Assembly: GCA_026225435.1 (NCBI GenBank)
Contig: JAMFST010000915.1
Coordinates: 1 to 5,337 of the forward strand
Direction: 5' to 3'
Source: Labilithrix luteola
GTDB lineage: Bacteria > Myxococcota_A > Polyangia > Polyangiales > Polyangiaceae
DNA length: 5,337 nt
The position numbers and the translations under genes are program-made. This document shows positions 1-5,337 of this stretch, in pieces (the stretch's first letter is position 1; every line of letters begins with the position of its first letter). Below the pieces are notes generated by a model that was not told where the DNA came from, did no database searches, and saw only the letters and a program-made list of their open reading frames with translations.

Positions 1-2502
1 GACGTTCATCGGCGTGTTGTGGCGGGTGATCTGCGCCAGGTTGCCGAGGGTCTCCGGGTCGCTCGACCCCTTCCAGGAGATGGGCGTCTCCTGGATCGCG
101 TGCAGCGAGTTGACGTCGTATTGCGGCGTCTGCACGGCGACCAGGTACTGCACACCCTTCTTCGGATCGAGCCAGTAGTTCGGGGTGACCGCGCCGCTGG
201 AGCTGAGCGAGACGAGCATGTCGTTGGCGATGTCGCGCTGGGAGAGCCCCTGCTCGCTCGCCTCGACGCGGTCGACGGCGACGCGCATCTCGGGGGCGCC
301 GACCAGCTGCTGCATGTGCAGGTCGACGGCGCCGTGCACCTTGGCGATGCGGCGGGTGAGATCCTCGGCGATAGCCAGGTTCTGCGCCTGGTTGCTGGGC
401 GGCCCGGCAATCTGCACGTCGATGGGCGCCGAGAGACCGAAGTTCAGCACCTGGGTGGTGATGTCCGGCGCGAGGAAGAAGATGTCGTAGGTGGGAAAGT
501 CCTTGGCGAAGCGAGCGCGCAGCTCCTTGACGTACTTCGGCGTCGGGCCGTGCTCCTCCTTCATCGAGACGTAGATCTCGCCGTCGCCGGAGGAGATCAT
601 CGACGGGTCGCCGAGCGCGAGGTTGATGCCGCTGACCGGCACGCCGATGTTGTCGAGGATGGTCGCCAGCTCGTCCTTCGGGACGACCTGGCGGATCTCG
701 TCCTCGACCAGGCCGAAGGCGCGCTCGGTGTCCTCGATGCGCGTACCGGCGGGCATGCGCACGTGGAGCTTCATCTGCCCAGCGTCGACGCTGGGGAAGA
801 AGTCCTTGCCGAGGGCGGGGAAGAGGATGCCGCAGGAGAGCGCGACGAAGGCGGCGAAGCCGATGGTGACCAGCTTGCTGTGGGTGAGCGCCGCGTCGAG
901 GTACCCGCCGTAGGCGCGACGGAACCGCTCGAAGTGGACGTTGAAGCGCTCGTGGGTGTTCCAGATGAAGCCCGCGCCCGGCGTGATGTGGCCGACGGCG
1001 TGGCCCCCCTTGTACAGATCCATCTCCTTCGCGAGGAGGAAGTGAACCATCGTGGGGACGAGGGTTCGCGAGAGGAAGTACGAGCTCATCATGGCGAAGA
1101 CGACGGCCATGGCGAGCGGGGTGAAGAGCGACTTGGCCGCGCCGGAGATGAAGACGACGGGGATGAAGACGATGCAGATGCAGAGCGTGGCCACGAAGGC
1201 AGGCGTGGCGATCTGCTGGGCGCCGTCGAGGATGGCGCGGACGATCGGCTTGCCCATGCCGATGTTGCGGTGGACGTTCTCGATCTCGACGGTGGCGTCG
1301 TCGACGAGGATACCGACGGCCAGCGAGAGACCGCCGAGGGTCATCAGGTTGAGCGTGTGGCCGAGGAAGGCCAGGGTGATCAGCGAGACGCAGATCGACA
1401 GCGGGATGCTGGTGACGACGACGATGGTGCTGCGCCAGCTGCCGAGGAAGAGCAGGATCATGATGCCGGTGAGCCCGGCGGCGATGACCGCTTCCTTGAC
1501 GACGCCCTCGATGGACGCGCGCACGAACAGCGACTGGTCGAAGAGCAGGTCGAGCTTGAAGTCCTGGGGCAGGGTGCGCAAGACGTCGGGCAGGGCGGTC
1601 TTCACGCGGGCGACGATGTCCATCGTCGAGGCGCCGGAGCTCTTGAGGATCGACTGGAGCACGCCGCGCTTGCCGTCGGCGTGGACGATGCTGGTCTGCA
1701 CCGCGAAACCGTCGCGCACGTGGGCGACGTCGGAGATGGTGATGAGGCTGCCGTTGACGGTGCGCAGGGGCAGCTCGCCGAGCTCTTTCACCGCCTCGGG
1801 GCTGGAGTTCAAGCGGACCATGACCTCCTGCCCGCCGAGCTTCGCCGTGCCCGAGGGGAGCACCAGGTTCTGCGCATTGACCGCGTCGATGACGTCGCGC
1901 GGCGACATGCCCAGGCCGTAGAGGCGCGGCAGGTCGAGATCGATCATGATCTGCCGCTGCTTGCCGCCGTAGGCCCAGGGGAGCTGCGCGCCTTGCACCG
2001 TGGCCAGGCCGGCGCGCATGAAGTTCGACGCCAGGTCGAAGAGGTTCTGCTCGGACAGGGTGTCCGAGTGAATGGACATCTGGACAATCGGAACGTTCGA
2101 CGCGCTGTACTCGACGATCAGCGGCGGGGTCATTCCCGGCGGGAATTGCCGCAGCATCGTCTGCGAGATGGCGGTCACCTGGGCGTTGGCGTTCTCGATG
2201 CTGGTGCCGGGGTGGAAGAAGATCTTCACCACGCCGATGCCGGTCAGCGTCTGGCTCTCGATGTGCTCGATGCCGTTGACCGTGGTGGTGAGCGCGCGCT
2301 CGTAGTTACCGGTGACGCGCTTCTCCATCTCGTCGACGTCGAGGCCGCCGTACTGCCAGACGACGGCGATGACCGGGATGTCGATCTCCGGGAAGATGTC
2401 CGTGGGCATCTTGCCGACGGAGAAGATCCCGCCGAGGAGGAGCGCGATCGCCATGACGACGAACGTGTAAGGGCGCCGTAGCGCGAGCCGGACGATCCAC
2501 AT
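1..2502 (-). CDS. RND-superfamily multidrug/solute efflux pump, inner-membrane permease subunit (3' end beyond window)
   Basis: Partial gene: 834 codons are visible of about 1,030-1,070 usual for the family, so the last transmembrane helices (AcrB K940/R971 region) are off the left edge. The protein opens with MWIVRLALRRPYTFVVMA, an RND start with TM1 at about residues 12-30, then PTDIFPEIDIPVI (33-45). The periplasmic porter part spans about 45-330. TM2-TM6 lie at about 335-490. TM4 carries VGILVDDATVEIENVHR, whose D401-D402 match the proton-relay pair D407/D408 of AcrB. A hydrophilic linker (about 491-540, with GGHAVGHITPG) precedes TM7 at about 543-563, and the second porter/docking half follows. 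The family exports drugs, dyes or lipophilic compounds by proton antiport as a trimer with a periplasmic adaptor and an outer-membrane channel. ATG 2502 is the only usual start before an in-frame stop at 2530-2532, although no Shine-Dalgarno sequence precedes it. No adaptor gene lies upstream, so partners should be downstream. The substrate cannot be told; it reads as HAE-like rather than a clear CusA-type metal pump. Confidence 0.96.
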   Translation of the reverse strand, partial: MWIVRLALRRPYTFVVMAIALLLGGIFSVGKMPTDIFPEIDIPVIAVVWQYGGLDVDEMEKRVTGNYERALTTTVNGIEHIESQTLTGIGVVKIFFHPGTSIENANAQVTAISQTMLRQFPPGMTPPLIVEYSASNVPIVQMSIHSDTLSEQNLFDLASNFMRAGLATVQGAQLPWAYGGKQRQIMIDLDLPRLYGLGMSPRDVIDAVNAQNLVLPSGTAKLGGQEVMVRLNSSPEAVKELGELPLRTVNGSLITISDVAHVRDGFAVQTSIVHADGKRGVLQSILKSSGASTMDIVARVKTALPDVLRTLPQDFKLDLLFDQSLFVRASIEGVVKEAVIAAGLTGIMILLFLGSWRSTIVVVTSIPLSICVSLITLAFLGHTLNLMTLGGLSLAVGILVDDATVEIENVHRNIGMGKPIVRAILDGAQQIATPAFVATLCICIVFIPVVFISGAAKSLFTPLAMAVVFAMMSSYFLSRTLVPTMVHFLLAKEMDLYKGGHAVGHITPGAGFIWNTHERFNVHFERFRRAYGGYLDAALTHSKLVTIGFAAFVALSCGILFPALGKDFFPSVDAGQMKLHVRMPAGTRIEDTERAFGLVEDEIRQVVPKDELATILDNIGVPVSGINLALGDPSMISSGDGEIYVSMKEEHGPTPKYVKELRARFAKDFPTYDIFFLAPDITTQVLNFGLSAPIDVQIAGPPSNQAQNLAIAEDLTRRIAKVHGAVDLHMQQLVGAPEMRVAVDRVEASEQGLSQRDIANDMLVSLSSSGAVTPNYWLDPKKGVQYLVAVQTPQYDVNSLHAIQETPISWKGSSDPETLGNLAQITRHNTPMNV

Positions 2503-2520
2503 GGCGGTTTGCGTTGTGAA

Positions 2521-2562
2521 ACGATACGTTCACTTAGTCAATTCTAAAACTGAACGTCTCGT
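2521..2562. promoter_or_regulatory. Candidate operator: 12-bp inverted repeat flanking the pump's putative -10
   Basis: The left arm ACGATACGTTCA (2521-2532) and right arm TGAACGTCTCGT (2551-2562) are reverse complements at 11 of 12 positions, separated by 18 bp. Their centres are 30 bp apart, close to three helical turns, so two protein dimers or two half-sites would sit on the same DNA face. The -10-like TAGAAT of the pump lies between the arms. The left site is also embedded in its own smaller dyad, GTGAA (2516, 2518-2520 region) to TTCAC (2529-2533). RND pumps are commonly controlled by TetR- or MarR-type repressors binding such dyads, but no regulator gene is in the window, so the binding protein is unknown. 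The spacer is too long for an efficient RNA hairpin and there is no T-tract, so a terminator is unlikely. Confidence 0.5.
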
Positions 2563-2581
2563 ATTCTTTACAGTCCAGGTT

Positions 2582-2588
2582 GGAGGGG
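2582..2588 (+). promoter_or_regulatory. Shine-Dalgarno-like GGAGGGG upstream of the nif3-like gene
   Basis: GGAGGGG is the strongest ribosome-binding-site match in the intergenic region, but it is badly placed. It lies 33 nt before the ATG at 2622 favoured by family comparison, and 15 nt before an in-frame GTG at 2604 that would add six residues. No good site is found directly before 2622 (only GCGAG). Either the GTG at 2604 is the true start, the SD serves a short leader, or translation starts at 2622 without a strong SD. Confidence 0.3.
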
Positions 2589-2621
2589 TTTTCGCGGTGC
2601 TTCGTGTGCGATGCTCGCGAG

Positions 2622-3755
2622 ATGCGCGTCGGTGATCTCTGTGCGGCGATGGATCGACTCGCGCCTCTGCGCCTGGCGGAGTCGTGGGACAACGTGGGCC
2701 TGCTGGTCGGCGACGAGGCGGAGGACCTGACCCCGGCGCGGGTGCTGCTGACCATCGACGCCACGGCGGCGGTGATCGACGAGGCGATCGAGGCAAAGTG
2801 CGCGGCGATCGTGGCGTACCACCCGCCGCTGTTCGCTTCGACGAAGCGGGTGGTGGCCCCATCGCTCGCTTACAGGCTCAGCCGCAGCGGTTTGTCCGTT
2901 TACAGCCCGCACACCGCCCTCGATGCGGCGAGCGGCGGCACCAACGACGCGCTGGCGGACCTCGTCGGCATGAGCGATCGACGACCGCTGCGCGCGGCGG
3001 TCGAGAGTGCGGGCCATGAGGCGGGCAGCCTTCGGCTGGTGACCTTCGTGCCGGTGGAGGCGGCCGACAGGGTCGCCGAGGCGCTGTTCGCCGCCGGGGC
3101 CGGGCGCATCGGGGCGTACCGCGAGTGCAGCTTTCGGGGGCTGGGCGAAGGGACGTTCTTCGGCGAGGAGGGGACCGCGCCGCGCGTCGGACAGGCGCAA
3201 CGGCGCGAGACCGTTCGCGAGGTGAAGCTGGAGACCACGCTGCCGGAGTCGCTCGCCGTGGCGGTGGTGCAGGCGCTGCGTGCGGCGCACCCCTACGAAG
3301 AGCCGGCGTTCGATCTGCTGCGGCGGCAGAACGTCGGGGCGACGCCCGGGCATGGGGGCGCGGTCGGGCAGGGGAGGATCGGTACGGTCGCGGGTGATCG
3401 CCGCGACGTCCTCGCGCGGGTGCAGGAAGGGATCGCGCGCGGCACCGGAGGTCTGCTGGTCGCCGGGCCGCGCGAAGGGGCCGCAACGACGATCGCGGTG
3501 CTCGCCGGGTCCGCCGGGGAGCTGCTCCACGAGGCGCTCGACCAGGGGGCCGACGTGGTCCTCACCGGCGAGGTGCGCCACCACGACGCGCTCGCAGCGG
3601 CAGCGCGAGGGGCGACGGTCATCTGCACGCTCCACTCGAACAGCGAGCGTCTGGCGTTGCCCTCCCTGGCCGATCGCCTGCGCGACGAGCTCCCCGGCCT
3701 CGAGGTCCTGCAGAGCCGGCGCGACGCCGATCCCTTCGCCTTCGTCCTCGGGTGA
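2622..3755 (+). CDS. Nif3/DUF34-family dinuclear metal-centre protein with CutA/PII-like insertion domain
   Basis: This is a complete protein of 377 residues, matching the long (about 370-residue) members with an inserted domain, such as B. subtilis YqfO, rather than the 250-residue YbgI type. The N-terminal motif AESWDNVGLLVGD (19-31) is the family hallmark. Metal-site motifs follow: AYHPPLF (65-71, H67), SPHTALDAASGGTND (95-109, D101) and HSNSER (338-343, H338 and E342). Residues 136-232 form the insertion, with RLVTFVP at the start, GAGRIGAYRECSF in the middle and AHPYEEPAFDLL at the end, typical of the CutA/PII-like fold. The first His of the bacterial HH metal motif is Tyr66 here. Family members form hexameric rings with two metal ions per subunit; the cellular role is not firmly known, with GTP-cyclohydrolase- or metal-related roles proposed. 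ATG 2622 is chosen because family homology begins there; TTG 2580 and GTG 2604 are in-frame alternatives. The stop overlaps the next frame (GTGA, 3752-3755). Confidence 0.93.
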   Translation: MRVGDLCAAMDRLAPLRLAESWDNVGLLVGDEAEDLTPARVLLTIDATAAVIDEAIEAKCAAIVAYHPPLFASTKRVVAPSLAYRLSRSGLSVYSPHTALDAASGGTNDALADLVGMSDRRPLRAAVESAGHEAGSLRLVTFVPVEAADRVAEALFAAGAGRIGAYRECSFRGLGEGTFFGEEGTAPRVGQAQRRETVREVKLETTLPESLAVAVVQALRAAHPYEEPAFDLLRRQNVGATPGHGGAVGQGRIGTVAGDRRDVLARVQEGIARGTGGLLVAGPREGAATTIAVLAGSAGELLHEALDQGADVVLTGEVRHHDALAAAARGATVICTLHSNSERLALPSLADRLRDELPGLEVLQSRRDADPFAFVLG

Positions 3756-4021
3756 CAATCGTCGGACTCCATGGCCACCCGCGAAGAGAACCGGCAAGCG
3801 ACGTCGCCGACGCGCTCGCCTCCCGTGCCACCTTCGTGCGCCAGCTGGATGTCTCCCAGATGCGCTTCGAGGCCGGGATCGACGACTACCTCCACGTCCT
3901 CATCGCCCAGAGCTCGCTCTTCAGCGCCCCACCAAGACCGCGACGCGGTGACGCCCGGACGGCCGGGAAGTACAGGAAAGCCTTGTCGGCTGGGCTCCGG
4001 GAAAGTAGACGCGGCGAGTGA
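3752..4021 (+). pseudogene. Relic of an OprM/NodT-type outer-membrane efflux factor (C-terminal fragment)
   Basis: An 89-codon frame opens at GTG 3752, overlapping the nif3 stop, and ends at TGA 4019-4021. Residues 14-32 (PASDVADALASRATFVRQL) and 35-59 (SQMRFEAGIDDYLHVLIAQ and SSLFSA) follow the conserved C-terminal helical repeat of OprM/NodT lipoproteins, which reads roughly VADALAxRAT, then LRYxAGIDSYLxVLDAQRSLF. About 15 residues usual between these two blocks are absent. After SSLFSA the frame turns into Arg/Pro-rich sequence, and a weak echo of the usual YKALGGGW ending appears as KYRKALSAGL (73-82). No signal peptide, lipobox or N-terminal two-thirds of the protein exist, so it cannot build a TolC-like barrel. 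The match is by eye from recalled family patterns. The alternative is a real small protein evolved from such a fragment, since the frame remains open. Confidence 0.6.
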
Positions 4022-4785
4022 TCGCAGGCAGCGCGAAGGTTGTGGCGGGCCCGCTCTCGGCCTCCGCGGCAACTCTCATCGAGACGGACGTGCGAGGGAC
4101 GGGCCCCGCGGACCCCGCAGTCGTCCTGGCCCGGCTCATGAGCCTGCATGGCAGCGTCGACCTCGCGCAACACCTCGACGCGTCGCCCCCGCGCGCCGTC
4201 GGAGCCAGCGCCGCCTCGTCACGGGCGGCTCGGGAGGCCGTGCTCGCGCTCGTCGAGGAGCGGGCGCTCGGGCTTCGCGCCGAGGTGGACGACACCTTCG
4301 CCGACCCGTTCCAGCGACGAAGCCGGCTGCCGACCCCCGCGGAGGTGATGGCCGCGATCGCGAAGGACGGGGCGGCCGAGCGGATGTGGGCTCCGTGCGG
4401 TGAGCTCGTCACCCGGACGCTCGCGCGCGTGAGGTTCGAGCTCGGCGCGCTGCGCGAGGAGATGGGCCCTGCGCTCGCCGAGCTGGGGCCGAGAGAGGCG
4501 CGCCTCGAGCGGCTCGACGCGGCGCTCTTCGAGGCGACCGCGGAGGGGCGCGCGGTGCTCGAGGACCGCCTGCTGGCCGACATCGGTCGGTCGTTCGCGC
4601 GCCGTTTCGCCGCCGAGATCACCCGTCTCCCGGAGGCCCTCGCGCCGTCTCACTTCGCCCCCTGGTTCGCCAGGGGCGGCCTCCTTCGCGATGCGCTCGA
4701 CGCTGGACGTGACGTGGTCCTCGGCATCCTCGAGCACGACCACCGCCGCCTCGCAGCCCTCGTCGCCGCGCCCTCCCATGAGTAG
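4018..4785 (+). CDS. DUF3348-like soluble helical protein, partner of a stator-like membrane protein
   Basis: This gene encodes 255 residues, within the 230-260 range I recall for DUF3348 proteins, and has no signal peptide or membrane helix. Shared features recognised by eye are the N-terminal GPLSASAATLI block (11-21), the segment VVLARLMSLHGSVDLAQHL (35-53, compare LSQWFGWTDAISLSAAL), a middle segment with few conserved positions, and a helical C-terminal half (about 127-200), rich in Arg, Glu, Leu and Ala, leading to a final amphipathic helix around 220-250. Function is unknown; a cytoplasmic accessory role for the membrane protein encoded next is inferred from the 8-bp overlap with it. 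The GTG at 4018 overlaps the preceding stop (GTGA); an in-frame GTG at 4042 is an alternative, with GAAGG just upstream but rather close. No strong Shine-Dalgarno precedes 4018. The coding frame is secure from its coupling to the next gene and its clean length; the family name is less so. Confidence 0.75.
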   Translation: MIAGSAKVVAGPLSASAATLIETDVRGTGPADPAVVLARLMSLHGSVDLAQHLDASPPRAVGASAASSRAAREAVLALVEERALGLRAEVDDTFADPFQRRSRLPTPAEVMAAIAKDGAAERMWAPCGELVTRTLARVRFELGALREEMGPALAELGPREARLERLDAALFEATAEGRAVLEDRLLADIGRSFARRFAAEITRLPEALAPSHFAPWFARGGLLRDALDAGRDVVLGILEHDHRRLAALVAAPSHE

Positions 4786-5337
4786 TCGCCTCGCCGTCCT
4801 CTTCACTGGCGCCATCGCCGGGTTGCTCGTCGCCCGCGCGGCGCTCGCGTACCGGGGCGTCGACTCGCTGGCGCTGGGGCTCGTCCTGCTCATCGGCGCC
4901 GGCCTTGCCGTCGGGGTGATCGAGGGCTTCCTCCGCGCGAGCCGCGCCGAGCGTCTCCTCCGCGAGGCGCGCGCGCTCCCCGAGCCCGCGACCCTCGAGG
5001 CAGTCGCGAAGGCCAGCCCACCGCTCCGCGCCTTCCTCGAGGCGCGCATCGCCGGTGCCCCCGCGGTCGTCACGTCCGCCCCCTTCACGCCGTACCTCCT
5101 CGGCCTGCTGGTGATGATCGGGCTGCTCGGCACGTTCCTCGGTCTCTTCGAGACGTTGCGCGGCGCTCGCGAAGCGCTCTCCGCGAGCGGCGACATCGCC
5201 ACGCTGCGCGCCGGCATGGCGGCGCCGATGACCGGTCTGTCGCGCGCGTTCGGAACGTCGGCCACCGGCGTCTCCGCCTCCGCGATGCTGGGCCTCGGAG
5301 CGGTCTTCGTCCGTCGCGCCGAGGGGCGCGTCGCCGC
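4778..5337 (+). CDS. MotA/TolQ/ExbB-like proton-channel membrane protein, DUF802-like (3' end beyond window)
   Basis: Partial gene: 186 codons plus two bases before the right edge. Four hydrophobic segments are visible: TM1 about 5-24, TM2 about 30-51, TM3 about 103-124 (FTPYLLGLLVMIGLLGTFLG) and TM4 about 152-178 (FGTSATGVSASAMLGLGAVF). A charged Arg/Glu/Ala-rich cytoplasmic stretch (52-98) separates TM2 and TM3. The small-residue and Thr-rich TM3/TM4 pair, GLLGTFLGL and AFGTSATGVSASA, is characteristic of the MotA/TolQ/ExbB channel fold, in which these helices line the ion path. As I recall, DUF802 proteins share the sequence between them (LRAGMAAPMTGLSRAFGTS) and continue into a long coiled-coil cytoplasmic tail, which would lie outside the window. 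The ATG at 4778 overlaps the upstream gene's last codons by 8 bp, so the two are almost certainly translated as a pair. A MotB/OmpA-like partner with a peptidoglycan-binding domain is expected next. The ion and the driven process are unknown. Confidence 0.88.
   Translation, partial: MSSRLAVLFTGAIAGLLVARAALAYRGVDSLALGLVLLIGAGLAVGVIEGFLRASRAERLLREARALPEPATLEAVAKASPPLRAFLEARIAGAPAVVTSAPFTPYLLGLLVMIGLLGTFLGLFETLRGAREALSASGDIATLRAGMAAPMTGLSRAFGTSATGVSASAMLGLGAVFVRRAEGRVA

Larger units (their letters stand above)
2503..2621. promoter_or_regulatory. Divergent intergenic promoter region between RND pump and nif3-like gene
   Basis: This 119-bp gap separates the start codons of two divergent genes and contains an AT-rich core (about 2514-2580) that contrasts sharply with the GC-rich genes on both sides. 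It must hold the promoters for both directions unless nif3 starts further upstream. The best -10-like element facing the pump is TAGAAT on the minus strand (2546 to 2541), one mismatch from TATAAT, without a convincing -35. It would give a leader of roughly 30 nt. A TTGACT on the minus strand (2541 to 2536) looks like a -35 but has no good -10 at the right distance. For the rightward gene only a weak TATTCT (2562-2567) is visible. The promoter placements are inference. Confidence 0.6.

Noticed and set aside
1052..1921. 289-codon plus-strand frame
   Set aside because: It lies wholly opposite the RND pump's transmembrane-coding region, has a Met/Ser/Arg-rich composition and matches no family. 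It is an antisense shadow.
19..2481. 820-codon open frame on the plus strand
   Set aside because: It is exactly antisense and in codon register with the RND pump. It stays open because the pump lacks TTA, CTA and TCA codons, and it ends at the pump's single early CTA codon (codon 8). Its translation is an Asp/Arg/Val/Gly/Ala-rich sequence with no recognisable domain.
2568..3797. 409-codon minus-strand frame opposite the nif3-like gene
   Set aside because: The plus strand encodes a clear full-length Nif3-family protein with its motifs in order. The reverse frame is Arg/His/Pro-rich low-complexity sequence typical of antisense frames in GC-rich DNA.
3954..3967. Short hairpin CCCGG-ACGG-CCGGG as a possible terminator
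   Set aside because: The 5-bp stem has no following T-tract and lies inside the relic frame in very GC-rich DNA, where such small palindromes are common.
3771..4403. 210-codon plus-strand frame overlapping the relic and the DUF3348-like gene
   Set aside because: Its translation is Arg/Pro/Ser/Gly-rich with no recognisable features, while the other two frames carry the efflux-factor similarity and the DUF3348-like protein.
4219..5265. 348-codon minus-strand frame opposite the DUF3348-like and stator-like genes
   Set aside because: It spans the junction of two overlapping plus-strand genes that have coherent helices and membrane segments. Its own product is Arg/Ala/Ser-rich with no motif or domain.
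4018..5337. Calling the stator-like pair a Zorya defence system
   Set aside because: Only the channel-like helices resemble ZorA, and that fold is shared by MotA, TolQ and ExbB. No ZorC, ZorD or ZorE effector is visible, and the upstream DUF3348-like protein is not a Zorya component.
1..5337. RNA genes, CRISPR arrays, insertion sequences or attachment sites
   Set aside because: I saw no tRNA-like cloverleaf, regularly spaced repeats, transposase motifs or terminal inverted repeats with target duplications. Almost all of the window is occupied by coding frames.

Overview
The window is high-GC bacterial DNA with densely packed, overlapping genes and almost no TTA, CTA or TCA codons. The gene content and protein style fit a Myxococcota-type (delta-proteobacterial) chromosome. 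This assignment is an inference from composition and gene families, since there is no rRNA or other marker gene in the window.

Layout. (1) Positions 1-2502, minus strand: the first 834 codons of a tripartite-efflux inner-membrane pump of the RND superfamily, running off the left edge so that its C-terminal part is missing. Long plus-strand frames over this stretch are antisense shadows. (2) Positions 2503-2621: a 119-bp divergent intergenic region with a conspicuous AT-rich core. It holds a 12-bp inverted repeat (one mismatch) that brackets a -10-like hexamer facing the pump, which looks like a repressor operator. (3) Positions 2622-3755, plus strand: a complete Nif3/DUF34-family dinuclear-metal protein with the CutA/PII-like insertion domain. 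Several of its motifs resemble eukaryotic NIF3L1 more than E. coli YbgI. (4) Positions 3752-4021, plus strand: a short frame whose middle reads as a decayed C-terminal piece of an OprM/NodT-type outer-membrane efflux factor. I call it a gene relic. (5) Positions 4018-4785, plus strand: a 255-residue soluble helical protein resembling the DUF3348 family. (6) Positions 4778 to the right edge, plus strand: the N-terminal 186 residues of a membrane protein of the MotA/TolQ/ExbB-like (DUF802-like) class, overlapping gene 5 by 8 bp.

How they fit together. The pump is the first gene of its own leftward unit; its adaptor and outer-membrane partner, if present, lie downstream outside the window. The rightward unit is a chain of overlapping stop/start signals from nif3 through the relic into the DUF3348-like/stator-like pair. 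That pair is the most interesting part. As I recall, such genes travel with an OmpA/MotB-like gene and DUF2894 in proteobacteria, which suggests an uncharacterised ion-driven envelope complex. The outer-membrane-factor relic about 1.25 kb from an RND pump suggests past rearrangement of efflux genes at this locus.
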